Shown: one piece after another, positions 38,531-47,972 of the stretch
How the letters are laid out: each line of letters opens with the position of its first letter
Position numbering within the stretch: the stretch's first letter is position 1
Source: a virus
Strand: one strand, 5' to 3'
IMG/VR virus record: IMGVR_UViG_3300013102_000030
Span: 1-64,000 of that record
DNA: 64,000 nucleotides
Position numbers and translations under genes: made by a program
Notes under the pieces: generated by a model
Seen by the model: the letters and a program-made list of their open reading frames with translations, nothing else
Told to the model about the DNA's origin: nothing
Database searches by the model: none

Positions 38531-41032
38531 ATGACCTATCCTTGGAAGGCGAACACTTTGGCAAACGACTACCACTGGAGAAGCACCAAAGCCAAGAAGC
38601 AACTCAGAGACCGATTTGGACGCTGGATCTCCCTTGGAGCCAAAGTCCGTTACCGTGGAGACGGTGCAGAGCAGTCAGGTACTGTTACCAGTGTTGTAGA
38701 TGGTAAAGCGTACATCGACCAGAAGAACCGTGACGGATCTGTCACGCAGAAGATTCTTCCTGCAAGCGCCATCCGTGTTCTTGCTTCTAAGGCTACGCTT
38801 CCCCCTGACGGCAAGCGCATCAAGGCCGACAAGTTCTCTAAGGCTCTCAATTCTGATGACTTCAAGTCCATCATGGAAGAGCACGGAGAAGCTGTAATCG
38901 AGCGCAAGGACGGCTATTCTCTTGCCGCGTCCTACGAGTCCAACGAATTCGAAGACGAAGCACAGGGCACGGACAATCAGGTCAAAGACGGCTCAGAGCC
39001 AACCCAAGAGGAAGAGCGCTCACGTAAGCCTTCCAGCCCTGTTGTCTACCAGCTTTTCGCTCCCGCAGGCCGCAGCCTTGGTCTCTACGGTGAGGACGCT
39101 AAGGATGACTTTGACCAGATGGCCGATGAGGAGATCTTTGGTGACGCTAAGCGTGCCGATGCTCCTGTTCCGGGAACTGGTCCTGCTCCGGGTGCCGGAG
39201 GTCAGGAAGCTGAGACCGCTCCTGTCGTGACCGCATCGGGTGAGCAGAAGCCTTACCGTGTTCCTGAGGCTGTCAAGGCTGAGATCCAGAGCACACTAAA
39301 CTCCCACGACTGGGCCTTTGCCGTCGATGAGCTTCAGGTTGCAACCCGTCTGGCAAATGACGATACTGTATCGTTGGAAGACGTAAAGTGGGTTCACCAG
39401 TTCTTTGCTGACCGCTCTATCGATGAGCGTATCCGTGGTGGATTCAAGGGCCGCAAGTGGGCTTCAAAGATCGTAGAAGAGCCTTCCGCAGAGTTCTCCA
39501 TCCGCGAGGATGCAGATCTGGGACACCCTAAGTACACCTTTGATGACGATGTCATGGCATACTTTGCTGTCGGCAGGGATTCAGGATCTACCCTAGTTCA
39601 CAGCATGCTTGCTGTAGACTATGAGACCGGAATCGTATACTCTTGGAGTGACGAAGGCTTTGCTGTTGTCGAAGGTCTTGACATTCAGGATGTCGATGAG
39701 CCACAGCTTATCCCCATCGATGAGATGACCGCAGATTCCTTTGCTAAGTGGATCGACTGCAAGACTGGTGAAGACTTTGACATTCTGGACACAGATCCGG
39801 AAGAGCGCAACCTGTTCACGCTGGCTGATTCTGAGATAGACTATGAAGAACTTGACCGTACTTTCAGCATCATTGCTGCCGGTCAGGTTGGTGACGGTGA
39901 ATATACACCTGTTGAGCGTTCTCAGAACGCCAAGCAGCAGCGTCGTGGAGCCGGTGGAAAGTTTGGTGAGACTCCGGACCAGCCTGAAGCTCCAGCACAG
40001 GAAGCCGCTGTCAAGAAGGCACGCCTTCCAGTCGCACTTCCGCTGGTTCCGAATCCTGCTGCACGTATCGCGGAGTGGCTAGCCACTGCTGCTGAAGCAC
40101 CTGTCGTAGCGGCTGCTGAGCCTGTAGCGCCCGTAGAAGAGCCGACAGCAGACAGCCCTAACCCAGAGTACACTGAGGAAGATCAGGCCGTTGAGGACGC
40201 TGCTACAGGTCCAACAGATGAGGCTCTGTACTTCGCTATCGTTGACGAGGTTGACAAGTCAGCCGTCATGGATGCTATCGCCATCGTCAAGGTTCAGGGA
40301 GCACCTTCCGCGTACATCCGTTCTCAGATGACATGGCAGGCCAGCCCTGACACTCTCACGATCCTTCAGGGAGCTACACCGCCTCCTGTGGTTGAGCTTG
40401 ACGTACCCGAACCTGTCAAGACCGTTCTGTCACAGATTGACGCTCACGATCAGGGCAAGGATACCACTCCAGCACCTACTGCTGAAGAGGCTCCACAGGC
40501 GGGTGAGGTCCCAATTGCGGCTTCCGGATACTCTCTGGCTGATGGCTCATATGCTATTATTGATACACTATCACTAAGAGATGCTGTTGTAGCCGCTGGT
40601 GCCGCTCCCGACATCCTTGTCAAGGCCCACATCCGTAAGCGTGCCCGTGCTCTGAACCGTATGGACCTAGTTCCTGCCGACTGGAGGCAGTTCACTCTTG
40701 CCGAAATTGGAGAGATCTCCGCTGCTGAGACTGTCTACGGTGAGTTTGGTGAGATCATTGTCGCATCCGGTGTTCCCGGAATTGCCGACACTCCATCTGA
40801 CTTCAAGAACGTTGCCAAGCTCAAGGCTTACTGGAAGCACGGCAAGGGAGCGCTCAAGATCCGCTGGGGAACTCCGGGAGACCTGACACGCGCCCACAGG
40901 CACCTGTCTAAGTACGTCGGACCACAGAGGGCATGGGGACTCGCTCAGCGCCTGCACCAAGAACTTTTTGGAGTGAGCAACATTACTCACGACCGCGCAA
41001 CAGGGCAGTACGTCCCGAGAAGAAAGAAATAA
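38531..41032 (+). CDS. head-associated protein with actinophage capsid-type C-terminus, 833 aa
   Basis: The ATG 38531 has no close ribosome site; TTG 38558 behind TGGAAGG is an alternative that starts ANDYHWRS. Residues 15-80 match the N-terminus of the giant protein: QLRDRFGRWISLG, then strands ending in ASAIRVL. A basic RRGAGGKFG motif is at about residue 475. The C-terminal 65 residues (ALKIRWGTPGDLTRAHRHL, then KYVGPQRAWGL) are a conserved module of head/capsid-maturation proteins in actinophages. Acidic, Pro/Ala-rich linkers join the modules. Probably a virion head protein; its function is unknown. Confidence 0.75.
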   Translation: MTYPWKANTLANDYHWRSTKAKKQLRDRFGRWISLGAKVRYRGDGAEQSGTVTSVVDGKAYIDQKNRDGSVTQKILPASAIRVLASKATLPPDGKRIKADKFSKALNSDDFKSIMEEHGEAVIERKDGYSLAASYESNEFEDEAQGTDNQVKDGSEPTQEEERSRKPSSPVVYQLFAPAGRSLGLYGEDAKDDFDQMADEEIFGDAKRADAPVPGTGPAPGAGGQEAETAPVVTASGEQKPYRVPEAVKAEIQSTLNSHDWAFAVDELQVATRLANDDTVSLEDVKWVHQFFADRSIDERIRGGFKGRKWASKIVEEPSAEFSIREDADLGHPKYTFDDDVMAYFAVGRDSGSTLVHSMLAVDYETGIVYSWSDEGFAVVEGLDIQDVDEPQLIPIDEMTADSFAKWIDCKTGEDFDILDTDPEERNLFTLADSEIDYEELDRTFSIIAAGQVGDGEYTPVERSQNAKQQRRGAGGKFGETPDQPEAPAQEAAVKKARLPVALPLVPNPAARIAEWLATAAEAPVVAAAEPVAPVEEPTADSPNPEYTEEDQAVEDAATGPTDEALYFAIVDEVDKSAVMDAIAIVKVQGAPSAYIRSQMTWQASPDTLTILQGATPPPVVELDVPEPVKTVLSQIDAHDQGKDTTPAPTAEEAPQAGEVPIAASGYSLADGSYAIIDTLSLRDAVVAAGAAPDILVKAHIRKRARALNRMDLVPADWRQFTLAEIGEISAAETVYGEFGEIIVASGVPGIADTPSDFKNVAKLKAYWKHGKGALKIRWGTPGDLTRAHRHLSKYVGPQRAWGLAQRLHQELFGVSNITHDRATGQYVPRRKK

Positions 41033-41035
41033 GCC

Positions 41036-42565
41036 GTGAAGATTATGCCTAAGCTTGATGAAGATCTCATCAAGTCCCTAGATTATTCGGAAGCCATGGT
41101 GGCATCAGCAGCAGCGTCTGCACGCCTCCTAGCGGAAGAAGAGGGAACCGAGTTCGGTCCTCTCAATGTTTCCGCTGTTGAGTCATCTGGCTCTCGCTTC
41201 ATTATCCCTCTCGCTGTGCCTGAAGAGCTTGCCTCAGGTGATGAACGTTCCTTCAAGAAGAACTCTATCACAACCCGTGAGCTTCCGCTACCCCTGATGT
41301 GGCAGATCAAGACCGGAAACGGTCACGATGGCTCTGTAGTTGTTGGACGCATTGATTCGGTCGAGCGTCTTGACAACGGACTGGGAAATGTGCGTGGTGT
41401 CTTTGATGTCGGTCCCTTTGGCCGTGAAGCTGAGCGCATGGTTCGTGGAGGATTCCTCAGGGGAGTCTCCGTTGACCTTGACAAGTTTGAAGCTGAGGTA
41501 GAAGAGCAAGTCTTTGATACCAAAGAAGAGGCTGAAAAGGCCGCAAAGAAGAACTCCATCAAGAATGAAAAGATCGTAGTCGAATCTGCACGACTGATGG
41601 GTATCACTATCGTACCAAAACCAGCATTTCAGGAGTGCTTTATCATGATTGAAGAAGAGCCATCTCTGGATTTCGAAGAGGCACCCCTGCCTGAAGGAAT
41701 CTACGAGGAGACACCGGAAGACTTTGAGTACCAGTTGGCTGCTCTAGCCGCTTCCGCAGCACCTATCGTACCACCTAAGGCTTGGTTCAAAGATCCCGGC
41801 CTGACACAGGCTACACCACTCACCATCACAGATGAGGGCAAGGTATTCGGACACATTGCATCGTGGACGACTTCCCACATCGGTATGGGCCGTGGTGTCA
41901 AGCCTCCTCGCTCAGCATCCAAGTACGCATACTTCCGCACAGGAGAGCTTCGCACGGATGAAGGTGACATTCAGGTTGGACAGCTAACTCTAGCCGGTGG
42001 ACACGCTTCCCTGCAAGCTTCCGCTGAAGAAGCAGTCAAGCACTACGATGACACAGCATCTGCCGTTGCAGACGTTATCGCTGGTGAAGACGCGTTTGGT
42101 ATCTGGGTAGCTGGAGCGCTCCGTCCCGATGTTACACCATCTCAGATTCGTGCGTTCCGTGCATCATCCCCATCAGGTGACTGGAGGCCCATCAATGGCC
42201 GTCTGGAGCTTGTTGCTGTATGTCAGGTAAACGTACCCGGATTCCCGATTGCACGCGCTATCACAGCCTCAGGAGGCGTTCCCGGAGCACTTGTTGCTGC
42301 CGGTGCAGCGTATCTTGCTGAGCTTCGTGAGAGCACAAAGATTGAAGATCTGGAAAGCCGCATCAACAAGATTGAAAACTCAACACTTTCTGCCGACGTT
42401 GCTGCTGTTCGTAACCGTATGTCTGCTGTACTGGCTTCCCGTGATGCTGAACTAGCATCCAAGGCTGAAGCTGCACGTCAGCGTATGGCTGCATTTACAC
42501 AGAAGAAGGCCGAGACTGAGCTATCCGCCAAGGTGGAAGCTCTTCGCGCTCGCTTCAACCGATAA
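41036..42565 (+). CDS. putative S78-like capsid maturation protease, 509 aa
   Basis: GTG start after the previous stop; ribosome site weak, so ATG 41045 is an alternative. Residues 84-150 resemble HK97-type prohead proteases: PLMWQIKTGNGHDGSVVVG with candidate His97, and GGFLRGVSVDLD with candidate Ser145. The third catalytic residue is not identified. The C-terminal half (about 235-420) has a further conserved head-protein region (HIASWTTSHIGMG, then FRASSPSGDW) and a coiled coil at the end. It lies just before the major capsid gene, the usual place for a protease. Confidence 0.65.
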   Translation: MKIMPKLDEDLIKSLDYSEAMVASAAASARLLAEEEGTEFGPLNVSAVESSGSRFIIPLAVPEELASGDERSFKKNSITTRELPLPLMWQIKTGNGHDGSVVVGRIDSVERLDNGLGNVRGVFDVGPFGREAERMVRGGFLRGVSVDLDKFEAEVEEQVFDTKEEAEKAAKKNSIKNEKIVVESARLMGITIVPKPAFQECFIMIEEEPSLDFEEAPLPEGIYEETPEDFEYQLAALAASAAPIVPPKAWFKDPGLTQATPLTITDEGKVFGHIASWTTSHIGMGRGVKPPRSASKYAYFRTGELRTDEGDIQVGQLTLAGGHASLQASAEEAVKHYDDTASAVADVIAGEDAFGIWVAGALRPDVTPSQIRAFRASSPSGDWRPINGRLELVAVCQVNVPGFPIARAITASGGVPGALVAAGAAYLAELRESTKIEDLESRINKIENSTLSADVAAVRNRMSAVLASRDAELASKAEAARQRMAAFTQKKAETELSAKVEALRARFNR

Positions 42566-42571
42566 GGTCAG

Positions 42572-42597
42572 AGGCCCCTCTCCGGAGGGGCCTTTTG
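42572..42597 (+). terminator. strong intrinsic terminator
   Basis: GGCCCCTC (42573-42580), TCCG loop, GAGGGGCC (42585-42592), TTTT. It separates the protease from the capsid transcription unit. Confidence 0.9.
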
Positions 42598-42654
42598 CCG
42601 TCTATCACAAGCATGACTGCTTGTCAAACTTTTTACGCACATGCCTAAAAATCG

Positions 42655-42663
42655 TGATACAAT
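42655..42663 (+). promoter_or_regulatory. TGATACAAT promoter of the capsid gene
   Basis: Extended -10 TGATACAAT with TACAAT at 42658-42663; no TTG at the right distance. A leader of about 105 bases follows before the capsid GTG, containing a small GAACC/GGTTC stem. The gap 42566-42774 holds no gene. Confidence 0.6.
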
Positions 42664-42774
42664 AGAGTCATACTTTTAAAGCTTGGTCATATAGATGGCT
42701 GACCTTCTGCCGCAGGACTAATTATTTCGCTGAACCGCTCTGGTTCACCCTAATCATAAACAAAGGAGGGACTT

Positions 42775-44763
42775 GTGGATTCCATCCGTGAAAATCTTGA
42801 TCGTCTAGCCGATCTTAGCCCGGAAGAACTACAGGCTCTACAGGAATCGATTGCAACCGAGTTCGGTACGCTTTCTGATTCCGTTGGAGACAGCCCGACT
42901 CGTGACGCTGTTGACGCTATGAACGAACTCGCTGATGCCAACGACGTTGTCGCCGGAGAGCAGGCTCGTAGAGTAGCAGAGGCAGAAGAACTGGCAACTG
43001 CCGCAGAAGCTGCCATCTCCCGTTTCAAGGGGGATGAAGGTGCCACTGAAGAAGAGGCTCCCGTTGAGGAACTAGCCGCAGAGGGAACACCAGAAGAGGA
43101 AAAGAAGGAAACTCCTGAAGAGGAGAAGTCCGAACCAGCCCCTGCTGAAGGAACCCCTGAGGAAGAGACTGAAGAGTCTCCTGAAGAGGCAGACGCAGAA
43201 AAGAAGAAGAAGGATCTGGAGAAGTTCTCAGAGACTGAAATCGAAGAAGCGTCCGAACCTGTAGTTGAAGCTGTAGCTGAGTTCTCAGCATCAGAACCAG
43301 TTGAAGCACCAGTTGCTGAAGCTGTCGCTGAAGAGCCAGTCGAGTCTGAAGCCGCTATCGAAGAAGCTCCGGAGGCTGAAAGCGCCACCGAAACCCCCAT
43401 TGAAACAGTAGCAGAAGTTGCTACAGAAGATTCTACCACAGAAAGTTCGGAGGAACCTGTGACTGCCTCTAACACACCAAATGAGCTTGCATTCGAAGCT
43501 CCAGCAGAACTACGTCCTGCATCTCTCAAGGTCTCTGCTCCGGTAACCATTACCGCTGGTGCTGACCTTCAGGGTATCACAGCAGGTGCTGAACTGTCCA
43601 GCCTCAAGGAAGTTGCTCAGGCGCTTCTTTCCCGTAAGCACGGCATGGGCCGCACTTCCGGTGGCGACGGCGAACAGCACACTGTTGCTACCTTCTCCAC
43701 GTCCTTCCCTGACAACCGTATGCTCTTCAGCAATGACGTTGAGGGTAACCGCGCAAAGATCAACGCTGTTGTTTCTCCTGAAGCAATCGTTGCTGCCGGT
43801 GGTCTTACCGCTCCGGTTGAGACTTCTTGGGACATCTTTGAGCTTGGCGAGACCTCTGTCCGCCCCGTCAAGGACGCTCTTGCGGTCTTCGGTGCTGATC
43901 GTGGTGGCCTTCGCTTCATGACCCCACCGCTGCTCTCTGACCTTGAGGGCGCTGTCTCCGTATGGACCATGCAGGATGACATCGACGCTGCCTCCCCAGA
44001 CGGCCCGAACCCTGTCAAGCCATGCCTCCGTGTTGCAGCCGGTACTGAAGTTACCGTCTACACCGACGCTATTCCGCTCTGCCTTACCTTCGGTAACCTA
44101 GGCGCTCGCGCTTACCCTGAGCTTGTCCAGCGTCACACCGAGCTTGGAATGGTTCAGCACGCACGTTTCGCTGAGATCCGCCTGCTTACCCGCATTGGTG
44201 CTCTCTCCACCCCAGTTACCGCTGACGCTGAACTTGGCGCTGCTCGTGACATCTTCGTCCAGCTTGAGCAGGCTGCTACAGCTTACCGCTCACGCTACCG
44301 CCTTGATCCTAAGGTTCCGCTCCGCGTACTCTTCCCTGAGTGGTTCAAGAACGCGCTCCGCGCTGACCTGACCAAGCAGCTTCCGGGTGACGGACGCGAC
44401 GGTACCTTCAACCTGGGCGAAGCCGAGATCAACAAGTGGTTCGCTACTCGTAACATCAACGTTTCATGGTTCATCGATGGCGAAACAGGCCAGATCTTCG
44501 GTGAGCAGGCTCCGGGTGCACTTCTCGGATTCCCCAAGGAACTGATCTGGTACCTCTTCTCTGAGGGCACCTTCGTATTCCTTGAAGGCGGTGTGCTTGA
44601 CCTCGGACTCGTCCGTGACTCAACACTCAACGGCACCAACGATTACAAAATCTTCCTTGAGACTTTTGAAGGCGTTGCAAAGGTCGGTGTAGAGTCCCTA
44701 CGCGTTACCTCCAAGCTCGCAATCAAGGGTTCTAGCTCCGGCACCACAGCGGTCGCAGGCTAG
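42775..44763 (+). CDS. major capsid protein with long acidic N-terminal region, 662 aa
   Basis: GTG behind AAAGGAGGGACTT. Residues about 1-250 are a Glu/Pro/Ala-rich, partly coiled region that looks like a fused scaffold or delta domain. From about 255 the HK97-type capsid fold is recognisable: WDIFELGETSVRPVKDALAV, GLRFMTPPLL, then the PCLRV and FPKELIWYLFSEGTFVFLEGG region. The scaffold may be cleaved during maturation by the protease at 41036. Expected to be highly expressed: own promoter, long leader and strong ribosome site. Confidence 0.85.
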   Translation: MDSIRENLDRLADLSPEELQALQESIATEFGTLSDSVGDSPTRDAVDAMNELADANDVVAGEQARRVAEAEELATAAEAAISRFKGDEGATEEEAPVEELAAEGTPEEEKKETPEEEKSEPAPAEGTPEEETEESPEEADAEKKKKDLEKFSETEIEEASEPVVEAVAEFSASEPVEAPVAEAVAEEPVESEAAIEEAPEAESATETPIETVAEVATEDSTTESSEEPVTASNTPNELAFEAPAELRPASLKVSAPVTITAGADLQGITAGAELSSLKEVAQALLSRKHGMGRTSGGDGEQHTVATFSTSFPDNRMLFSNDVEGNRAKINAVVSPEAIVAAGGLTAPVETSWDIFELGETSVRPVKDALAVFGADRGGLRFMTPPLLSDLEGAVSVWTMQDDIDAASPDGPNPVKPCLRVAAGTEVTVYTDAIPLCLTFGNLGARAYPELVQRHTELGMVQHARFAEIRLLTRIGALSTPVTADAELGAARDIFVQLEQAATAYRSRYRLDPKVPLRVLFPEWFKNALRADLTKQLPGDGRDGTFNLGEAEINKWFATRNINVSWFIDGETGQIFGEQAPGALLGFPKELIWYLFSEGTFVFLEGGVLDLGLVRDSTLNGTNDYKIFLETFEGVAKVGVESLRVTSKLAIKGSSSGTTAVAG

Positions 44764-44818
44764 TCAAAATCATATCAGTAAAAGTAGCTGGACTCAGAAT
44801 TAATCAGTAAGGAATCAC

Positions 44819-45688
44819 ATGGCACGCAGTAACACAACCCTAGTCCCCACAGCGGGACTTGAGGTCGCCCCCTTCGGTATTCTGAGTCCAGCTACCACTA
44901 CGTACAACGAAAGTGAAAGCTTCTGGACTTCAGGGATCACCTATGAAGCGGCAGATGCTGGTGTAGTGGTAAAGAACGGTTCCATCTTCGGAATCGGCTC
45001 TGCCACTGACGTAACTGTTATTGATAACACGGACGACAAAGAGCACTTCAAGATCTACTTCCCGTTTGACATTCAGGCATCCGTCAAGGTTTCCACTATG
45101 GGAACCAACCCGGATGATGTTGAGGCAAGCGCGAAGAATGCTCTTGACATCGTGACTCAGAAGGCCATTGAGGCGGAATTCTGGGACGGCGGGATCGCAA
45201 GTTCTCTAACATCTGACAATAATAACAGATGGCTTGCTTCGGCACAATCTGTAGATGTCACCCCAACTCCGGGAACCGGTGTGAAGGTTCAGTATGGTCT
45301 GGCTCTTCTGGAGCAGGCCATTGCAAACGCATCCATCGGATTCCAAGGAGTCATCCACGCTCCTAGAGATGTCGCATCAGCGCTCCGTCTGGAGGCTGAC
45401 GGCAAGACCCTCAGGACCAGCCTTGGCACTCCCGTAGTGGCCGGTGTCGGATACTCAAAGAAGGGTCCGAACGGTCAACCAGCAGCGGCAGGCAAGGCAT
45501 GGATGTATGCCACAGGCCCTGTATCAGTCCGCCTCGGACCAACAACAGTTACCCCACAGAAGCTCAATCAGGCAGTGAACATTCGTATCAATGAGATCGA
45601 ATACTACGCTGACCGTCCCGCAGCAGTTACTTGGGCTACCACTGACTCGTACGCAGTACTCATTGATCTAACACTAGATTACGCATAA
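44819..45688 (+). CDS. capsid-associated structural protein, 289 aa
   Basis: ATG behind GTAAGGAATCAC. Unit order and motifs (AKNALDIVTQKAIEAEFWDGG, GFQGVIHAPRDVASAL, PVVAGVGY, then VRLGP and a final strand-rich end) resemble HK97-type shells more than decoration proteins. It could be a second capsid subunit or pentamer/vertex protein. It sits directly between the major capsid and tail-tube genes. Confidence 0.6.
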   Translation: MARSNTTLVPTAGLEVAPFGILSPATTTYNESESFWTSGITYEAADAGVVVKNGSIFGIGSATDVTVIDNTDDKEHFKIYFPFDIQASVKVSTMGTNPDDVEASAKNALDIVTQKAIEAEFWDGGIASSLTSDNNNRWLASAQSVDVTPTPGTGVKVQYGLALLEQAIANASIGFQGVIHAPRDVASALRLEADGKTLRTSLGTPVVAGVGYSKKGPNGQPAAAGKAWMYATGPVSVRLGPTTVTPQKLNQAVNIRINEIEYYADRPAAVTWATTDSYAVLIDLTLDYA

Positions 45689-45702
45689 TTAGGAGATAAA
45701 CC

Positions 45703-46344
45703 ATGGCTCAAGACAACGCTTCCGCAGTAGCGGGTGTGGCGATCCGTCTAACAAGACTGGATGCAGCCGGAGCACCCGTAGTCGGAGCAAGCGCATCATA
45801 CGTTACCAAGAAGTTCGTCTCTCTTGGTTTCACCCCAGAATACGAGACTGGTGAAGAGTTTACCACCAAGGCAGCAGACGGGTCAACCTGTGCTACTTGG
45901 CGCTCCCCAGATACTCTCAAGCGTGTTACACTGAGCATTGCTCTCTGTGACCCCGATCCCGAGTTCACCGAAATGATTGCCGGTGGTACTCTACTCTCCG
46001 CAGGCGGAAAGTCTGTCGGTTGGAAGGCCCCACTTGTTGGTGTCGATGCTACACCTAACGGTGTTGGTATTGAAGTTTGGGCTATTGCGAACATCGGTGG
46101 CCGTCAGGCTGCTGTGAACCCATACTGGCAGTTCGTCTTCCCATACGCACAGATGCACATGGCTGGAGAGCGTGCAATCCAGAACGACCTTATGGCTACA
46201 AGCTTTGAAGGTTGGGCTGTTGGAAACGCCAACTTCGGAGACGGCCCTGCCGCTCCACTGTGGCCGTTCGCCTCTGACGCTCCAGTTGCTTACGCACGTA
46301 CCACTTCCATCCCTGCGGGAACTGGCTACCAAGCTGTAACGTAA
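45703..46344 (+). CDS. probable major tail (tube) protein, 213 aa
   Basis: ATG behind TTAGGAGATAAACC. Beta-rich with Gly/Trp turns (FTPEYETGEEFTTKAADG, then CATWRSPDTLKRVTLSIALCDPDPEF), as in siphophage tube proteins. The tube usually follows the connectors, whereas here it precedes them; the call rests on composition and neighbourhood. Confidence 0.6.
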   Translation: MAQDNASAVAGVAIRLTRLDAAGAPVVGASASYVTKKFVSLGFTPEYETGEEFTTKAADGSTCATWRSPDTLKRVTLSIALCDPDPEFTEMIAGGTLLSAGGKSVGWKAPLVGVDATPNGVGIEVWAIANIGGRQAAVNPYWQFVFPYAQMHMAGERAIQNDLMATSFEGWAVGNANFGDGPAAPLWPFASDAPVAYARTTSIPAGTGYQAVT

Positions 46345-46364
46345 GTTACAACCACATAAATACC

Positions 46365-46400
46365 ACTGGCTGGTCTCTTCGTTGAGGCCAGCCAGTCGTG
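46365..46400 (+). terminator. intrinsic terminator
   Basis: 13-bp stem 46365-46377 / 46384-46396 (one G-U) around TTCGTT, then CGTGTTT. It ends the capsid/tube transcript. Confidence 0.8.
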
Positions 46401-46411
46401 TTTGTAGCCTA

Positions 46412-46420
46412 TGATATAAT
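46412..46420 (+). promoter_or_regulatory. extended -10 TGATATAAT
   Basis: TATAAT at 46415-46420 with TGA before it, right after the terminator. No clear -35. It would start the connector/tail operon. Confidence 0.65.
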
Positions 46421-46446
46421 TGGAAGAAGCGAACATTGGAGACTAA

Positions 46447-47133
46447 ATGACTAACCTTTGGATTAGTGCATCCGAAACTATAGACCCTGCGGGTCCATAC
46501 TCACAGTCTGCCGTTGAATTTGCCAGCTTGATTCTGTTCAAACTCTCTGCTGAAAAATACACCGGGATTCATACCACCACTGAGGTCTACTCCTCAGATG
46601 CTGGGTTGTCAGTTGCAGTCACTCCCGCTCTGGTTGGCGGCAACATCTACAACCTCCCGAGATCCTATGACGGAGTCCGTAACCTAAGGCTACGGCACAG
46701 CCCTGTCCGATCCATCCAGAGTGTCGAATATATGGGAGCACTTCTTGATCCCAGTGAGTACAGCCTACGGAACAACGCCTATATCGTACGGAAGCAGTCC
46801 CTTCCTTGGGTACTGGATTCCCTCACCGAACTGTCCATCACATACACCTACGGAACTCCTCCTCCTTCAGCAGGGAAACGCGCAGCACTGAGGCTCGCCA
46901 ATGAATTCATCCTAGCTGATATGGGATCTCCTGAGTGTGCCCTTCCTGAGCGTGTCTCATCTGTCTCCCGTCAGGGTGTACAGGTGAACTTTGACACCAG
47001 TGACTTTCTTCAGAACGGAAAGGTCGGCATCTATGAAGTTGACCTTTTCCTTGCCGCAGTAAATCCTAACAAGGCCAAAAAGAGGCCCAAAGTCTTCTCG
47101 GTAGACAGACCGAGAGGAGAAAGAGTAAACTAA
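46447..47133 (+). CDS. head-tail adaptor (connector), 228 aa
   Basis: ATG behind ATTGGAGACTAA. The order fits adaptor proteins: N-terminal helix (SAVEFASLILFKLSAEKYTG), central strands with LRHSPVRSIQSVEYMGALLDPSEY, and helix RAALRLANEFI. It joins the portal to the tail stopper. Basic C-terminus. Confidence 0.75.
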   Translation: MTNLWISASETIDPAGPYSQSAVEFASLILFKLSAEKYTGIHTTTEVYSSDAGLSVAVTPALVGGNIYNLPRSYDGVRNLRLRHSPVRSIQSVEYMGALLDPSEYSLRNNAYIVRKQSLPWVLDSLTELSITYTYGTPPPSAGKRAALRLANEFILADMGSPECALPERVSSVSRQGVQVNFDTSDFLQNGKVGIYEVDLFLAAVNPNKAKKRPKVFSVDRPRGERVN

Positions 47134-47402
47134 TGAGCGATATCGATCCTTATGCACCAGTGTACCCCGTAACCGAATACGCCAAGGAATTCAAGAAGGA
47201 AGAGGCGGAAGCCCCTGCTCCTAAGGTTGAAGCCCCTGCTGAGCCAGAAGTACAGGAACTACAGGTTCCCGATAGCTCAGCCAAGGATGTCCTTGCATGG
47301 GTTGGCGAAGATGTAGACCGCGCCAAGGCTGCTCTTTCTCATGAAGAAGACAACCAGAAGCGCTCCACACTCATCACCAAGCTCAACGCCATCATCGACT
47401 AA
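47133..47402 (+). CDS. hypothetical acidic protein in the connector operon, 89 aa
   Basis: TAATG overlap with the adaptor gene. A Glu/Pro/Ala-rich middle (APAPKVEAPAEPEVQ) is followed by a helical C-terminus. It could be a small tail-completion factor; nothing diagnostic is seen. Confidence 0.75.
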   Translation: MSDIDPYAPVYPVTEYAKEFKKEEAEAPAPKVEAPAEPEVQELQVPDSSAKDVLAWVGEDVDRAKAALSHEEDNQKRSTLITKLNAIID

Positions 47403-47420
47403 TAACAATCTGAGGAAGCT

Positions 47421-47972
47421 ATGATCAATCCTTTGGAATTCGTAGAAATAGCTGACCTCCTCATGGATACCATCGTTTCCACATATGCAGATCACGGGGT
47501 ACCGCTTCCAACGAAGCGGTACCTCGCTGTTGGTGGTATCGGTGAAACTGCCCACAACTGTGAGCAGGTAACCGTTTCCTTTGAGCAGGGCTATTCCGGC
47601 CTCCCCGGAAATCAGGCACAAGAGCCTGCAAAATGCAATACCCCGAGAAGCGCCGTATTCATCGTTGAAGTTGTTCGGCACGTTCCGACCATCAACTCCA
47701 ATGCTACCATCCCGGAGACCCTGACACCAAGCCGTTACCCCATCGTGAACGCTAAGGTTGCACTGGTTCCGGATGACAAGCAGTCGGATGTCGCACGAAC
47801 GCAGATGAAAGACGCAATGCTCCTGCTGGATGCTGGCATGAGAGCCGCTGACAACCAGCTAGGAGGCGCTATGGTGGACGTAAGTGCCGGAAGCCTATCC
47901 GGAGACTACCAAGCCATGATTCTGTCCGTTACAGCCACTGCTGTGACCAATACGGTTGAGTTTGGTCTGTAA
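47421..47972 (+). CDS. probable tail terminator or head-tail stopper, 183 aa
   Basis: ATG behind TGAGGAAGCT. Contains Cys-turn strands (AHNCEQVTVSFEQG) and an alternating fold like tail terminators. Order (adaptor, this gene, gp10-like, chaperones) supports a connector role. Confidence 0.6.
   Translation: MINPLEFVEIADLLMDTIVSTYADHGVPLPTKRYLAVGGIGETAHNCEQVTVSFEQGYSGLPGNQAQEPAKCNTPRSAVFIVEVVRHVPTINSNATIPETLTPSRYPIVNAKVALVPDDKQSDVARTQMKDAMLLLDAGMRAADNQLGGAMVDVSAGSLSGDYQAMILSVTATAVTNTVEFGL

Noticed and set aside
42750-43550. 266-codon Ser-rich open frame on the - strand
   Set aside because: Reverse reading of the Glu/Ala-rich start of the major capsid gene; Ser-richness is the expected artefact of reversed GAA/GCA codons.
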